This document shows positions 17,308 to 24,420 of a DNA stretch of 48,818 nucleotides, piece by piece. The DNA is taken from the NCBI GenBank assembly GCA_002722935.1, contig PBMX01000038.1, positions 1 to 48,818 on the forward strand, written 5' to 3'. The position numbers were made by a program, and so were the translations under genes. Origin of the DNA: Phycisphaerae bacterium (lineage in GTDB: Bacteria; Planctomycetota; Phycisphaerae; Phycisphaerales; SM1A02). Position 1 is the stretch's first letter. Each line of letters opens with the position of its first letter. Below the pieces are notes generated by a model. The model ran no database searches. It was given only the letters and a program-made list of their open reading frames with translations, and was not told the origin of the DNA.

Positions 17308-18849
17308 TCAGATCGGCAGATCGTCATCCGCGACATCCGTCGGCGGTGCGGACCAGCCCGCGCCGGTCGACGGCATCGAGTCGTGTTCGACCATGTCCAT
17401 CGGTGGGCTGGCAGGCGAGTAGTTGTGGAACCGGGTCGTTCGTGAGTTCCACGTCAGTCGGAAACTGCCCGTCGGGCCGTTTCGCTGCTTGGCGATCTCG
17501 ATCCTGGCTTCGCCGATCTTGTCCGGGTTGGCGTCACGCCACTCCTGGTCCGGATGGTAGTACTCCTCCCGGTGAAGAAGCATGATGACGTCCGCATCCT
17601 GCTCGATCGAGCCCGACTCGCGCAGATCGCTCATCCTCGGTCGATGGCCCTCTCGGTGTTCCGCTGCTCGATTGAGCTGGCTCAGGCAGACCACCGGGAC
17701 GTCCAGTTCCCTGGCCATCGCCTTCACGCCGCGACTGATGGTGCTCACTTCCTGCTGGCGGTTCTCCGGTCTATGACCGGAAGTCATCAACTGGAGGTAG
17801 TCCAGAACGACCAGGTCGATGTCGTGCTTCTGCTTCATCCTCCTGGCCTTGGCCCGCAACTGGACGAGGTTCAGCCCCGGCGTATCGTCGATGTAGATCG
17901 GCGCATCATGGAGCGCATCACAGGCCATCATCAGGGACTGGAAGTCCTCCTCCCGGAGCATGTTCCGACGGAGCCTGTCACCATCGATCCCACCCTTGGA
18001 TGCAAGCAGTCGCTGGACAAGTTGCGTCGACCCCATCTCGAGACTGAAGACGGCGACTCCCTTGGACTTCAGCGCAATGTGCTCTGAAATATTCAGGGCG
18101 AGCGCCGTTTTCCCCATAGAGGGCCTCGCGGCAATGATGATCATCTCCCCGTTCTGGAGGCCCCCCGTCATCCGGTCGAGTTCTCCATACCCGGTCGGCA
18201 GGCCGGTGATGGACTTCCCGTCACGCGCCTCGATCTGGGCCATGGTCGTGGAGATGAGATCGCGGAGATCGGAAGCCTGCCGCATCTCCATCTGCTGCGC
18301 GATCCTGAAGATCCGCTGCTCCGCATTCGCGAGCACATCCTGCGCCTGATCCGGGTGCTCATAGGCGTCATGGAGAATCTGCCCCGCCGTCTCGATGAGC
18401 TTTCGTATGACCGACTTCTCCTTGACGAGCCGGGCATAGTGGACTGCATGAGCGGCCGTGGGAACCGACTCTGCCAGGTGCACGAGGTAGTTCACTCCAC
18501 CGACCGCGTCCAGAGTTCCGCTGTCGGCGCAGGCCTGGGTCAGCATGGCGATGTCGACCGCGGAATGCTCCTCGTATATACGCACCGCGGTCTTGAAGAT
18601 GACGCCGTTGATCGGCTTGAAGAAGTCTTCCGGGCTGGTCACGACCTGGAGAACGTCGGCGAGGCAGTCGGGATCATGGAGGATCGATCCGAGGAGGCTG
18701 ACCTCCGCCTCGATGGCGTGCGGGGGGAGCGACTCCAGCAGTTTGGCGATCCGGCGTGAATCCGCCTCGCGCGTGGATACGTTCGTTGTCTCGATCACTG
18801 CTTCCATCCGCTCCATGTCTTCCACACTCGTTCCCTCGATCGAGGCCAT
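17308..18849 (-). CDS. dnaB: Replicative DNA helicase DnaB
   Basis: Hexameric 5'-3' helicase of the replisome. N-terminal primase-interacting domain with the family block PPHAIEAEVSLLGS, then the RecA-like motor with Walker A AARPSMGKTALALN (P-loop residues 241-248 with the ATG at 18849), Walker B LVVLDYLQLM, an SQLNRAAEHR segment and the DNA-binding DLRESGSIEQDADVI block. 513 residues from this start. The start is uncertain: no ATG here has a good ribosome site, and ATGs at 18816 and 18807 also keep the whole domain. The HU gene upstream is separated by a strong terminator hairpin, so dnaB should have its own promoter in a short gap. Confidence 0.95.
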   Translation of the reverse strand: MASIEGTSVEDMERMEAVIETTNVSTREADSRRIAKLLESLPPHAIEAEVSLLGSILHDPDCLADVLQVVTSPEDFFKPINGVIFKTAVRIYEEHSAVDIAMLTQACADSGTLDAVGGVNYLVHLAESVPTAAHAVHYARLVKEKSVIRKLIETAGQILHDAYEHPDQAQDVLANAEQRIFRIAQQMEMRQASDLRDLISTTMAQIEARDGKSITGLPTGYGELDRMTGGLQNGEMIIIAARPSMGKTALALNISEHIALKSKGVAVFSLEMGSTQLVQRLLASKGGIDGDRLRRNMLREEDFQSLMMACDALHDAPIYIDDTPGLNLVQLRAKARRMKQKHDIDLVVLDYLQLMTSGHRPENRQQEVSTISRGVKAMARELDVPVVCLSQLNRAAEHREGHRPRMSDLRESGSIEQDADVIMLLHREEYYHPDQEWRDANPDKIGEARIEIAKQRNGPTGSFRLTWNSRTTRFHNYSPASPPMDMVEHDSMPSTGAGWSAPPTDVADDDLPI

Positions 18850-18910
18850 CCTACACGGAAGCCCATACCGGGTGACTCGACCATCACCGCAGGCAGGCAT
18901 GAAATGAAAG

Positions 18911-18931
18911 GCGGCACGAAACTCGTGCCGC
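18911..18931 (-). terminator. Rho-independent terminator after the HU gene
   Basis: On the minus strand GCGGCACGA-GTT-TCGTGCCGC forms a perfect 9-bp stem with a 3-base loop, followed by CTTTCATTTCAT, a T-rich tail. It lies 31 bases after the HU stop and before dnaB, so it should separate the two genes. Confidence 0.75.
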
Positions 18932-18962
18932 GTGGCAACTCTCCCCCGGAAGCAGGGTGTAC

Positions 18963-19328
18963 TCAGCCGGCGGGTGTCGGTTCGGCGACCTTCTCGGGCA
19001 TCACCTCAACCTGCGAATCAGCCTTGGCACCCTCGGTCTCTCCCTTGATCTCGATCGCTTCCTTCATGAGACGACCGACCTTGAACTTGACTGTCTTCTT
19101 CGCAGGAACCGGGACGCGTTCGAGCGTACGGGGGTTCTGCGCCATGCGTGGTGCACGCTCTCGCAGTTCGAATACACCGAAGTCACGAAACTCGAGCCTG
19201 TTGCCTTCACTGAGTTCACGTATGACGTTGTCGAGAAAACTCTGGACGGTCTTCTTGACTACTGTTCGCTTTTGATTTGTTTCTTCAGCAATCCGGTCGA
19301 TCAGGTCTTTCTTGGTCGTGGTGGCCAT
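18963..19328 (-). CDS. HU/IHF-family DNA-binding protein
   Basis: 121-residue nucleoid protein that bends DNA as a dimer. The family signature GRLEFRDFGVFELRERAPRM-type strand pair (as NRLEFRDFGVFELRER) and RMAQNPRTLERVPVPA with the DNA-intercalating Pro region are clear. It has a C-terminal extension of about 25 residues rich in Ala, Glu and Pro, not present in E. coli HU. I start at the ATG at 19328 (MATTTKKDLIDRIAE); seven codons upstream of it are open but untypical. A terminator follows. Whether it is HU or IHF-like cannot be decided. Confidence 0.9.
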   Translation of the reverse strand: MATTTKKDLIDRIAEETNQKRTVVKKTVQSFLDNVIRELSEGNRLEFRDFGVFELRERAPRMAQNPRTLERVPVPAKKTVKFKVGRLMKEAIEIKGETEGAKADSQVEVMPEKVAEPTPAG

Positions 19329-19399
19329 CTGTCCAAGTACCCCATTCATTGCCGAACACCGAAGCGTTCGAAGATCGCTGAACTGTCATACGCACTCAA

Positions 19400-19546
19400 T
19401 CACATGCACTCAGTATCCGGCCCGTTCATCAAGGTCCTGGTTTCGAATGCGTGCGAAGGGTGGTACTCCTCGTGCAGGTCGGCCAGCCATCTCCCCAGGC
19501 TGGCACCAACTGCTCCCAGTATCACGCGCTGGGTATCCAGCGTCAA
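19400..19546 (-). CDS. Possible small protein (48 aa), TTG start, low confidence
   Basis: The frame from TTG at 19546 to TGA at 19400 encodes MTLDTQRVILGAVGASLGRW and continues with LADLHEEYHPSHAFETRTLM and a short tail. About 36 of 48 codons end in G or C, similar to real genes here, and the first half reads like an amphipathic helix. Against it: the start is TTG, the nearest purine-rich site (AAGGG) is 12 bases away, and hairpins in the same DNA could explain the composition. A GTG six codons in is an alternative start. No family is recognised. Confidence 0.25.
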   Translation of the reverse strand: MTLDTQRVILGAVGASLGRWLADLHEEYHPSHAFETRTLMNGPDTECM

Positions 19547-19648
19547 GACTGGAAACGCCCTTTGTGGACTTCAGGATGGGCCTTCTTCAAGAAACCCCGG
19601 GCAAGGGGCGAAGGATCTGCCCAGGATCAGCCCGGGCCTCCCCGGAAA

Positions 19649-19673
19649 CGAGGCGGCCAACAGGTGGGCCTCG
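19649..19673 (-). terminator. Possible terminator after nuoI
   Basis: CGAGGC and GCCTCG flank a 13-base loop, just six bases after the nuoI stop on the minus strand; inner GGCC copies could extend pairing. GTTTCC follows, which is only a weak T-run. Confidence 0.35.
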
Positions 19674-19678
19674 GACGA

Positions 19679-20236
19679 TTACATGGGCTTCTCCTGGACC
19701 GTCTGGTCGAAGACCTCGAGGAGTTTCGTCTTGTCGAAGACCATCTCGTTTCGCGTCAAGCCGACGACCTCGTAGCGGGGCGTCAGTTCGATGGCGTCCA
19801 CGGGGCATGCCTCCTCGCACATCCCGCAGAAGATGCATCGAAGTTCATCGATGTCGAACTGCTTGGGATACTTCTCCCTGTCCTCCCAGGGTGATTCCTC
19901 CGCGACGATGTGAATGCAGTTGGCAGGGCAGGCCGTGGCGCACATGAAGCAGGCGACGCATCGAACCCTGCCGTCCTCGTCCCGGTTGAGCCTGTGCACG
20001 CCCCGGAAGGTCGGCTTGAACTGCCCCCCCTCCTCGACGGGCCTGTGATCACGCTTCTCCTCGGGATACTGCACGACCCAGAGGTTCTTCTTGTTCTTGC
20101 CATCACGACCGACATTCCCGAGGCAGTGCCTGAGCGTCGTCCCCGGCCCCTTGAAGACGGCCGGAAGAAACAACCGATCGCCTCGCGTCATTGGAGACGG
20201 GCTTACGTCGATGATGTCACGATCCTCGATGGCCAT
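19679..20236 (-). CDS. nuoI: NADH-quinone oxidoreductase subunit I (NuoI), encoded alone
   Basis: Iron-sulfur subunit of the peripheral arm of complex I, carrying clusters N6a and N6b. Two CxxCxxCxxxCP motifs are present: CVACFMCATACP and CIFCGMCEEACP, followed by VDAIELTP. The N-terminal part PAVFKGPGTTLRHCLGNVG is typical of NuoI. At 185 residues it is normal in length. No Shine-Dalgarno site is visible before the ATG at 20236. NuoI normally sits in a 13-14 gene operon, but no other complex I gene is found in the window on either side, and it is followed by an apparent terminator. It is divergent from the ATP synthase operon. Confidence 0.93.
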   Translation of the reverse strand: MAIEDRDIIDVSPSPMTRGDRLFLPAVFKGPGTTLRHCLGNVGRDGKNKKNLWVVQYPEEKRDHRPVEEGGQFKPTFRGVHRLNRDEDGRVRCVACFMCATACPANCIHIVAEESPWEDREKYPKQFDIDELRCIFCGMCEEACPVDAIELTPRYEVVGLTRNEMVFDKTKLLEVFDQTVQEKPM

Positions 20237-20330
20237 GGAGTGGTATCTCGCTGGTACTGCCGGAAATGATATCGCACCAGCATCGGCAATCCCACCCCGG
20301 GCTCATCCCAGGATCTCGTACCATGGCCGC

Positions 20331-20594
20331 ATGCCGACCAGTGGATTCCAACCAGGGGAAGAACAGGCTCGCATGATGCGCCTGCTCGGGATGGGCCTGA
20401 CATTCAGCGGCGAACTGGTGGCCGGCCTTCTGCTTGGATGGGGCCTCGATGTACTCCTGGGCACGGAACGGGTCTTCCTCATCATCGGGACCATCTCCGG
20501 GCTCCTCGTCGGAACCATCGGGTTCTTCCGGGGGGCGAAGAGGGCCAACAACGAGGCCCTCCGGCAGATCAACGAGCGGAAGAAGCAGCCGTGA
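20331..20594 (+). CDS. AtpZ/AtpI-type small membrane protein of the ATP synthase operon
   Basis: 87 residues with two membrane helices (GMGLTFSGELVAGLLLGWGLDVLL and VFLIIGTISGLLVGTIGFF) in a hairpin, and a basic tail. This matches the family of small proteins encoded at the head of many bacterial atp operons (AtpZ, PF09527 type), thought to help c-ring assembly or ion entry. The ATG at 20331 is preferred over upstream starts because the region before it has no coding character. Its stop overlaps the next gene's GTG start. Confidence 0.8.
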   Translation: MPTSGFQPGEEQARMMRLLGMGLTFSGELVAGLLLGWGLDVLLGTERVFLIIGTISGLLVGTIGFFRGAKRANNEALRQINERKKQP

Positions 20595-21037
20595 AGACCC
20601 ATGCCGATGTTCCGAGCACCCCGGGGTCCCTCCCCTGCTTCGCCCTGCCCACGAGGGCCATGTTGACGACCTCCCTCGCCTGGCCCCTCTCAATCGGGAT
20701 CCTCTGGACCGGCATCGCATGGTTCATCGGCGGGGCTGCCGCTGCCACCCCCGGGCTCGCCTCCGGGGCCATCGTCGCCTTCGCCTCGGTGGGAAGCGAC
20801 CTGCTCGTGAGGCCCTGGCGAAAGCGGACTGCGCTCCAGTGGATGACCCTCTGGATAGTCCACGAAGCGGGACGCCTGGGCTGCTCACTTGGCCTTGTCA
20901 TCGTGCTATACTTCGCCTTTTCCCCGGCTCCGGCCGCACTCCTGTTCTCCTACCTCGTGTGTGCCATGGCTGGCCTGGCCGCAACAGCACGAATCTGGTC
21001 GACAGCCATGCGGAAGGAACATCAAGCCGGGGGGTAA
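20591..21037 (+). CDS. Four-helix membrane protein, AtpI-like position in ATP synthase operon
   Basis: 148 residues from the GTG at 20591, which overlaps the preceding stop (GTGA). It has a polar N-terminus and four hydrophobic helices (LTTSLAWPLSIGILWTGIAW, GLASGAIVAFASVGSDLLV, LGCSLGLVIVLYFAFSP and AALLFSYLVCAMAGLAATAR). Size, topology and position between atpZ and atpB fit AtpI, the assembly factor for the c-ring, but sequence identity to AtpI is not apparent to me. Residue pattern is low in charge except for the RPWRKR loop. It lies 32 bases before atpB. Confidence 0.7.
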   Translation: MKTHADVPSTPGSLPCFALPTRAMLTTSLAWPLSIGILWTGIAWFIGGAAAATPGLASGAIVAFASVGSDLLVRPWRKRTALQWMTLWIVHEAGRLGCSLGLVIVLYFAFSPAPAALLFSYLVCAMAGLAATARIWSTAMRKEHQAGG

Positions 21038-21069
21038 CGAGGACCCCACGACCTGGAGACGAGTGAGCG

Positions 21070-22014
21070 ATGCACCTCCTCGCATTCGGCGACAACCCAC
21101 TTGGCCACGTCGTCGATGTCGCCATCATCGGCGGGAACGACCCGATCGTCGGTTCAACGGCATCGGACACCCCCATCCTCACGATGCACATGGTCACCAT
21201 GCTGATCGCCGCGATCCTGACGGTCTGGATGATGATGACCGTCGCCTCCAAGGTCTGCACCGGCAAGGGAACGGGCAACGAGCGATACCTGACGAAGGGA
21301 CGCTTCAGCCAGATGATCGAGGTGATCATTCTGTACCTCCGGGACAAGGCGATCCATCCCGTCCTCGGTGATGCGAACACGAACCGGTTCCTGCCCTTCC
21401 TGCTCACGCTGTTCTTCTTCATTCTCGTGTGCAACATCCTGGGCCTCATCCCGTTGATGGATCTCCAGCACGTACTCGGTCACGGCATCGTCGGGTCCGA
21501 GATGCAGTGGGCCTTCTTCGGCGGAACCGCTACGAGCAATCTCGCGGTCACGGCCGCACTGGCAGTCATCTGTTTCGTGATCATCCAGATTCACGCCTTT
21601 CGCGAACTGGGCATCAAGGGCTGGCTCAGCCACCTGACGGGAGGAGCTCCGCTCTATCTCCTGCCCATCATGCTCCCGGTCGAGTTCATGGGCATGCTCA
21701 TCAAGCCGAGCGCCCTGGCCATTCGTCTCTTCGCGAACATGGTGGCCGGCCATACCCTCATGGCGATGCTCGCCCTGTTCGGGAAGATGGCATTCGCCGG
21801 CCTCGGAACCGGCGGCCTGATCGGCATCGGGTTCATCTCGATCATCGCGGCGGTGGCCATCAGCTTCCTTGAGCTGTTCGTCGCCTTCCTGCAGGCATTC
21901 ATATTCATGTTCCTCACGGCCGTGTTCATCAGTCAGATGTCGCACCACCACGAGGATCACCACGAGGAGTTCGAGGAGGGGCTTACCGAGTACGACGAGG
22001 TTCCGGCCCACTGA
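21070..22014 (+). CDS. atpB: F0F1 ATP synthase subunit a
   Basis: Stationary membrane subunit that forms the proton half-channels against the c-ring. 314 residues with about six membrane helices. The essential arginine is R219 in KPSALAIRLFANMVAGH, and the C-terminal AISFLELFVAFLQAFIFMFL helix is typical. The His/Glu-rich hydrophilic tail (HHHEDHHEEFEEG) is unusual in composition but could be a metal-sensitive or acidic extension. An adequate ribosome site (GAGTGAG) precedes the ATG. It is followed by atpE after a 98-base gap. Confidence 0.95.
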   Translation: MHLLAFGDNPLGHVVDVAIIGGNDPIVGSTASDTPILTMHMVTMLIAAILTVWMMMTVASKVCTGKGTGNERYLTKGRFSQMIEVIILYLRDKAIHPVLGDANTNRFLPFLLTLFFFILVCNILGLIPLMDLQHVLGHGIVGSEMQWAFFGGTATSNLAVTAALAVICFVIIQIHAFRELGIKGWLSHLTGGAPLYLLPIMLPVEFMGMLIKPSALAIRLFANMVAGHTLMAMLALFGKMAFAGLGTGGLIGIGFISIIAAVAISFLELFVAFLQAFIFMFLTAVFISQMSHHHEDHHEEFEEGLTEYDEVPAH

Positions 22015-22112
22015 TTTACAGCATGTACCGAAGGAACCCTGCCGCATACGAGGCGACAGGCAACTTCGATAACCAACGACAGAGATACTCTTTCATCGAG
22101 GAAACCAAGGAA

Positions 22113-22439
22113 ATGAAGAATTCGATTGCCCTCATGACGTTTGCATTCATCGCAGTTTCACTGCTTGGTGGTGATGTCGCCCTGGCTGCCGAAGGCGAAG
22201 CCGCGGCCGCATCAGCGGCAGGCCTCAAGGGAATTGGTGGCGGCATCGGCGCAGGCCTTGCCGCAGTCGGCGCCGGCATCGGCATCGGTCTCATCGGCGG
22301 CAACGCCGTCCAGGCCATCGCTCGCCAGCCCGAGATGACCGGTCCCATCGGCACGAACATGATCATCACCGCCGCCCTGGTCGAAGGCGTCGCACTGTTC
22401 GCAGTGGTCGTCGGCCTGCTCGGCATCATCGCCGCGTGA
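22113..22439 (+). CDS. atpE: F0F1 ATP synthase subunit c with signal-like leader
   Basis: Rotor-ring subunit. The mature hairpin has two membrane helices joined by the ARQPE polar loop, with the ion-carrying E91 in ITAALVEGVALF. The neighbouring residues do not show the Q...ES/T pattern of Na+-binding rings, so proton coupling is more likely. Unusually, the protein begins with about 26 extra residues (MKNSIALMTFAFIAVSLLGG, then Ala-rich ALAAE), which look like a signal peptide or insertion leader. Total length is 108 residues rather than about 75-80. The ATG at 22113 follows GAGG and AAGGA stretches. A hairpin lies just after the stop. Confidence 0.95.
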   Translation: MKNSIALMTFAFIAVSLLGGDVALAAEGEAAAASAAGLKGIGGGIGAGLAAVGAGIGIGLIGGNAVQAIARQPEMTGPIGTNMIITAALVEGVALFAVVVGLLGIIAA

Positions 22440-22445
22440 TCACCC

Positions 22446-22464
22446 TCCTGCACGACGTGCAGGA
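22446..22464 (+). promoter_or_regulatory. Intercistronic hairpin between atpE and atpF
   Basis: TCCTGCAC-GAC-GTGCAGGA forms a perfect 8-bp stem with a 3-base loop, seven bases after the atpE stop. There is no T-run, so it is not a standard terminator. It could protect the 3' end of an atpE transcript or slow ribosomes and so help set the high c-subunit dose. Confidence 0.55.
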
Positions 22465-22488
22465 ACCAGGCACTGAAGGAGTGGACCC

Positions 22489-23025
22489 ATGGTCTCCATG
22501 ACACTTGCCGCGTCCGAAGGGACGTTGAACCCGGTGGCAGTCGAACTGGCACCGGCCATTACAACCCTGGTCGTCTTCGGCCTCGTCTGCCTCGTGCTTT
22601 TCACGAAGGTATGGCCGAAGATCGCAAGCGGGCTCGATGAGCGCCAGGCGAAGATCCGGCAGGAGATCGAGGCCGCGGAGGCGGCCCAGGCGGAAGCCAG
22701 GGCTGCCATGGAATCCCAGCAGGCCGAGCTGGCCAAGGCACGCGCCGAGGCCAACGAGATGATCATGAAGGCCAAGGCGGATGCCGAGGCCACGGCCAAG
22801 GAACTCCGTGCACGGGCCCAGGCCGAGTTGACGGAACTGCGTGAACAGGCCGGCCAGCAGATCAAGGAGGCCAAGGAGACCGCCATCACGGAACTCCATG
22901 CCGAAACGGCCATGCTCGCCACGGCCATCGCCACGCGCATCCTTCAACGGGAAATCAACGTCGATGATCAGCAGTCGCTGATCGACGACTCCCTGCGGGA
23001 ACTGGAGTCCGTCCACGGTGGATGA
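22489..23025 (+). CDS. atpF: F0F1 ATP synthase subunit b
   Basis: Peripheral stalk subunit. 178 residues with one N-terminal membrane helix (VELAPAITTLVVFGLVCLVLF) followed by a long, Ala/Glu/Lys/Arg-rich helix without breaks (residues about 40-150), as needed for the dimeric stalk. The helix has regular 11-residue-type hydrophobic spacing (AEAAQAEARAAMESQQAEL). The ATG at 22489 is preceded by AAGGAG at a spacing of eight bases. It is encoded between atpE and atpH, with nine bases to the latter. Confidence 0.95.
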   Translation: MVSMTLAASEGTLNPVAVELAPAITTLVVFGLVCLVLFTKVWPKIASGLDERQAKIRQEIEAAEAAQAEARAAMESQQAELAKARAEANEMIMKAKADAEATAKELRARAQAELTELREQAGQQIKEAKETAITELHAETAMLATAIATRILQREINVDDQQSLIDDSLRELESVHGG

Positions 23026-23034
23026 GTTGAACCG

Positions 23035-23640
23035 ATGACCATGCAGACAGACACCCTGGCTTCCATCTACGCTCGCAGCCTCTATGAACTGGCCGAGGAG
23101 TCCGGTGGACGCGACATGGTCCTTGAAGTGGCCGACGAACTCGAGCAGATCATCGAGATCCTGGCCTCCGAGCAGTCCCTCTCGTCGCTCTTCGGCTCCC
23201 CGGTCATCGACACGGACCGGCGAGCCTCGACGATCCGGGCCATCTTCGAAGGCCGGGTCACCGACCTGCTTCTGCGATTCATGCTCATCCTGAATGCCAA
23301 TGGACGGCTCGGGCACCTGGAACTCATCCAGGTCGCCTATGACCAGCTCGTCCAGGATGCCTTCGGTCGCATCGAGGTCGACGTCATCACGGCTTCCCCG
23401 ATCGACGAAGCAGCCCTTGCAAGGATCGGCGAACGGATCAAGGCCGCCATGGGCAAGGACCCCGTGCTCCACCCCTCGACGAATCCGGCCATCATCGGCG
23501 GAGTCCAGCTTCGCATCGGTGATGAACTGCTTGATGGTTCGGTCGCGACCAAGCTCCGGAAGCTGGGTACGGACCTGCGTGAGAAGGGCAGCAGGACGAT
23601 CCGCTCGTCCATCGGGACCTATCTGGGAGATTCGGCATGA
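23035..23640 (+). CDS. atpH: F0F1 ATP synthase subunit delta
   Basis: Delta caps the F1 head and binds the b stalk. 201 residues; N-terminal helical domain begins TLASIYARSLYELAEESGG, and the C-terminal family motif is NPAIIGGVQLRIGDELLDGSVATKLRKL (strand and helix pair). Slightly longer than the usual 180 residues. Its stop overlaps the start of the SIMPL-domain gene (ATGA), so ribosomes finishing delta probably start that protein. Confidence 0.93.
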   Translation: MTMQTDTLASIYARSLYELAEESGGRDMVLEVADELEQIIEILASEQSLSSLFGSPVIDTDRRASTIRAIFEGRVTDLLLRFMLILNANGRLGHLELIQVAYDQLVQDAFGRIEVDVITASPIDEAALARIGERIKAAMGKDPVLHPSTNPAIIGGVQLRIGDELLDGSVATKLRKLGTDLREKGSRTIRSSIGTYLGDSA

Positions 23641-24386
23641 AGTCCACGATGAGCATGCTGACGGCATTCGTCGTGGCCCTGCCCGCGTTCATCTCGGGGC
23701 TCGTCCAGGCTGATGAGAAGACGCAGCCGGCAACCCTCCGAGTCGTGGGCGTGGCCGAGTTGAAGATCCCGGCGGACCAGTTGCAACTCGATCTCGGGAT
23801 CGAAGCAAGCGCGACCTCTCCGAAGGAAGCCAATGCCCAAGCCGTGAAGGCCATGCAGGACCTCATCAAGGCCGTCGAGGGCCTGGGCCTGAAGGAACGC
23901 GAGGAATACGTGATCGAGCGGTACACCATCAATCCGCAGTGGTCCCCGCGGCCTCGCAATCCGGCTCCCGAGTGGCGACCGACGATCGTCGGCTACAAGG
24001 TGTCCAGCACCATGCGCATCACGACGGAGCGGCTCGAGATGGGCGGAGACCTGATCGCGACCGCGATCGATGCAGGGGCCAATGACATCGGCCAACTCGT
24101 CTTCGGACTCGCCGACCCCCGGACGCAGAAAGCCGCCGCCATCAGGCAGGCCACGAAGAATGCACTGACCGATGCGTCGACGCTTGCCGAAGCGGGCGGC
24201 GTGAGTCTCATGAAGATCAAGTCGCTGTCGCTCGACAGCGCCTCCTCCGAGCCGCGATACCAGTACGAGAAGATGTACACGGGCGCGAGGATGGCCATGG
24301 ACGCCGCACCGGCACCTCCGATCGTCTCGGGTGATGTCACGGTGCGTGCAAGCGTTTCACTTGTTTGGGAAATCGAAGGTCCCTGA
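23637..24386 (+). CDS. Exported SIMPL-domain (DUF541) protein inserted in the ATP synthase operon
   Basis: 249 residues. A signal peptide ([20 protein letters not shown], cleaved near QADEK) is followed by a SIMPL/DUF541 fold: [25 protein letters not shown] at its start, a middle [22 protein letters not shown] block, [22 protein letters not shown], and a C-terminal strand [21 protein letters not shown] proteins are periplasmic or outer-membrane linked, of unclear role, related to oxidative stress in some bacteria. The gene starts inside the atpH stop and ends 34 bases before atpA. I know of no reason for it to be in this operon. Confidence 0.85.
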   Translation: MKSTMSMLTAFVVALPAFISGLVQADEKTQPATLRVVGVAELKIPADQLQLDLGIEASATSPKEANAQAVKAMQDLIKAVEGLGLKEREEYVIERYTINPQWSPRPRNPAPEWRPTIVGYKVSSTMRITTERLEMGGDLIATAIDAGANDIGQLVFGLADPRTQKAAAIRQATKNALTDASTLAEAGGVSLMKIKSLSLDSASSEPRYQYEKMYTGARMAMDAAPAPPIVSGDVTVRASVSLVWEIEGP

Positions 24387-24420
24387 CCGGGACAGGACGG
24401 AAGAGAGCGAGGATTCAATC

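Larger units (their letters stand above)
19329..19678. other. 350-base gap between HU and nuoI with several perfect hairpins
   Basis: On both strands this gap holds GCCAGCC/GGCTGGC (19482-19488 with 19498-19504), CGCTGG/CCAGCG (19527-19532 with 19537-19542), TTCTT/AAGAA (19583-19593) and CCCC/GGGG (19595-19608). It also holds a short minus-strand reading frame listed separately. I checked for tRNA, tmRNA, SRP RNA, 6S and RNase P signatures and saw none. It could be a structured RNA, a small gene, or plain spacer. Confidence 0.4.
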
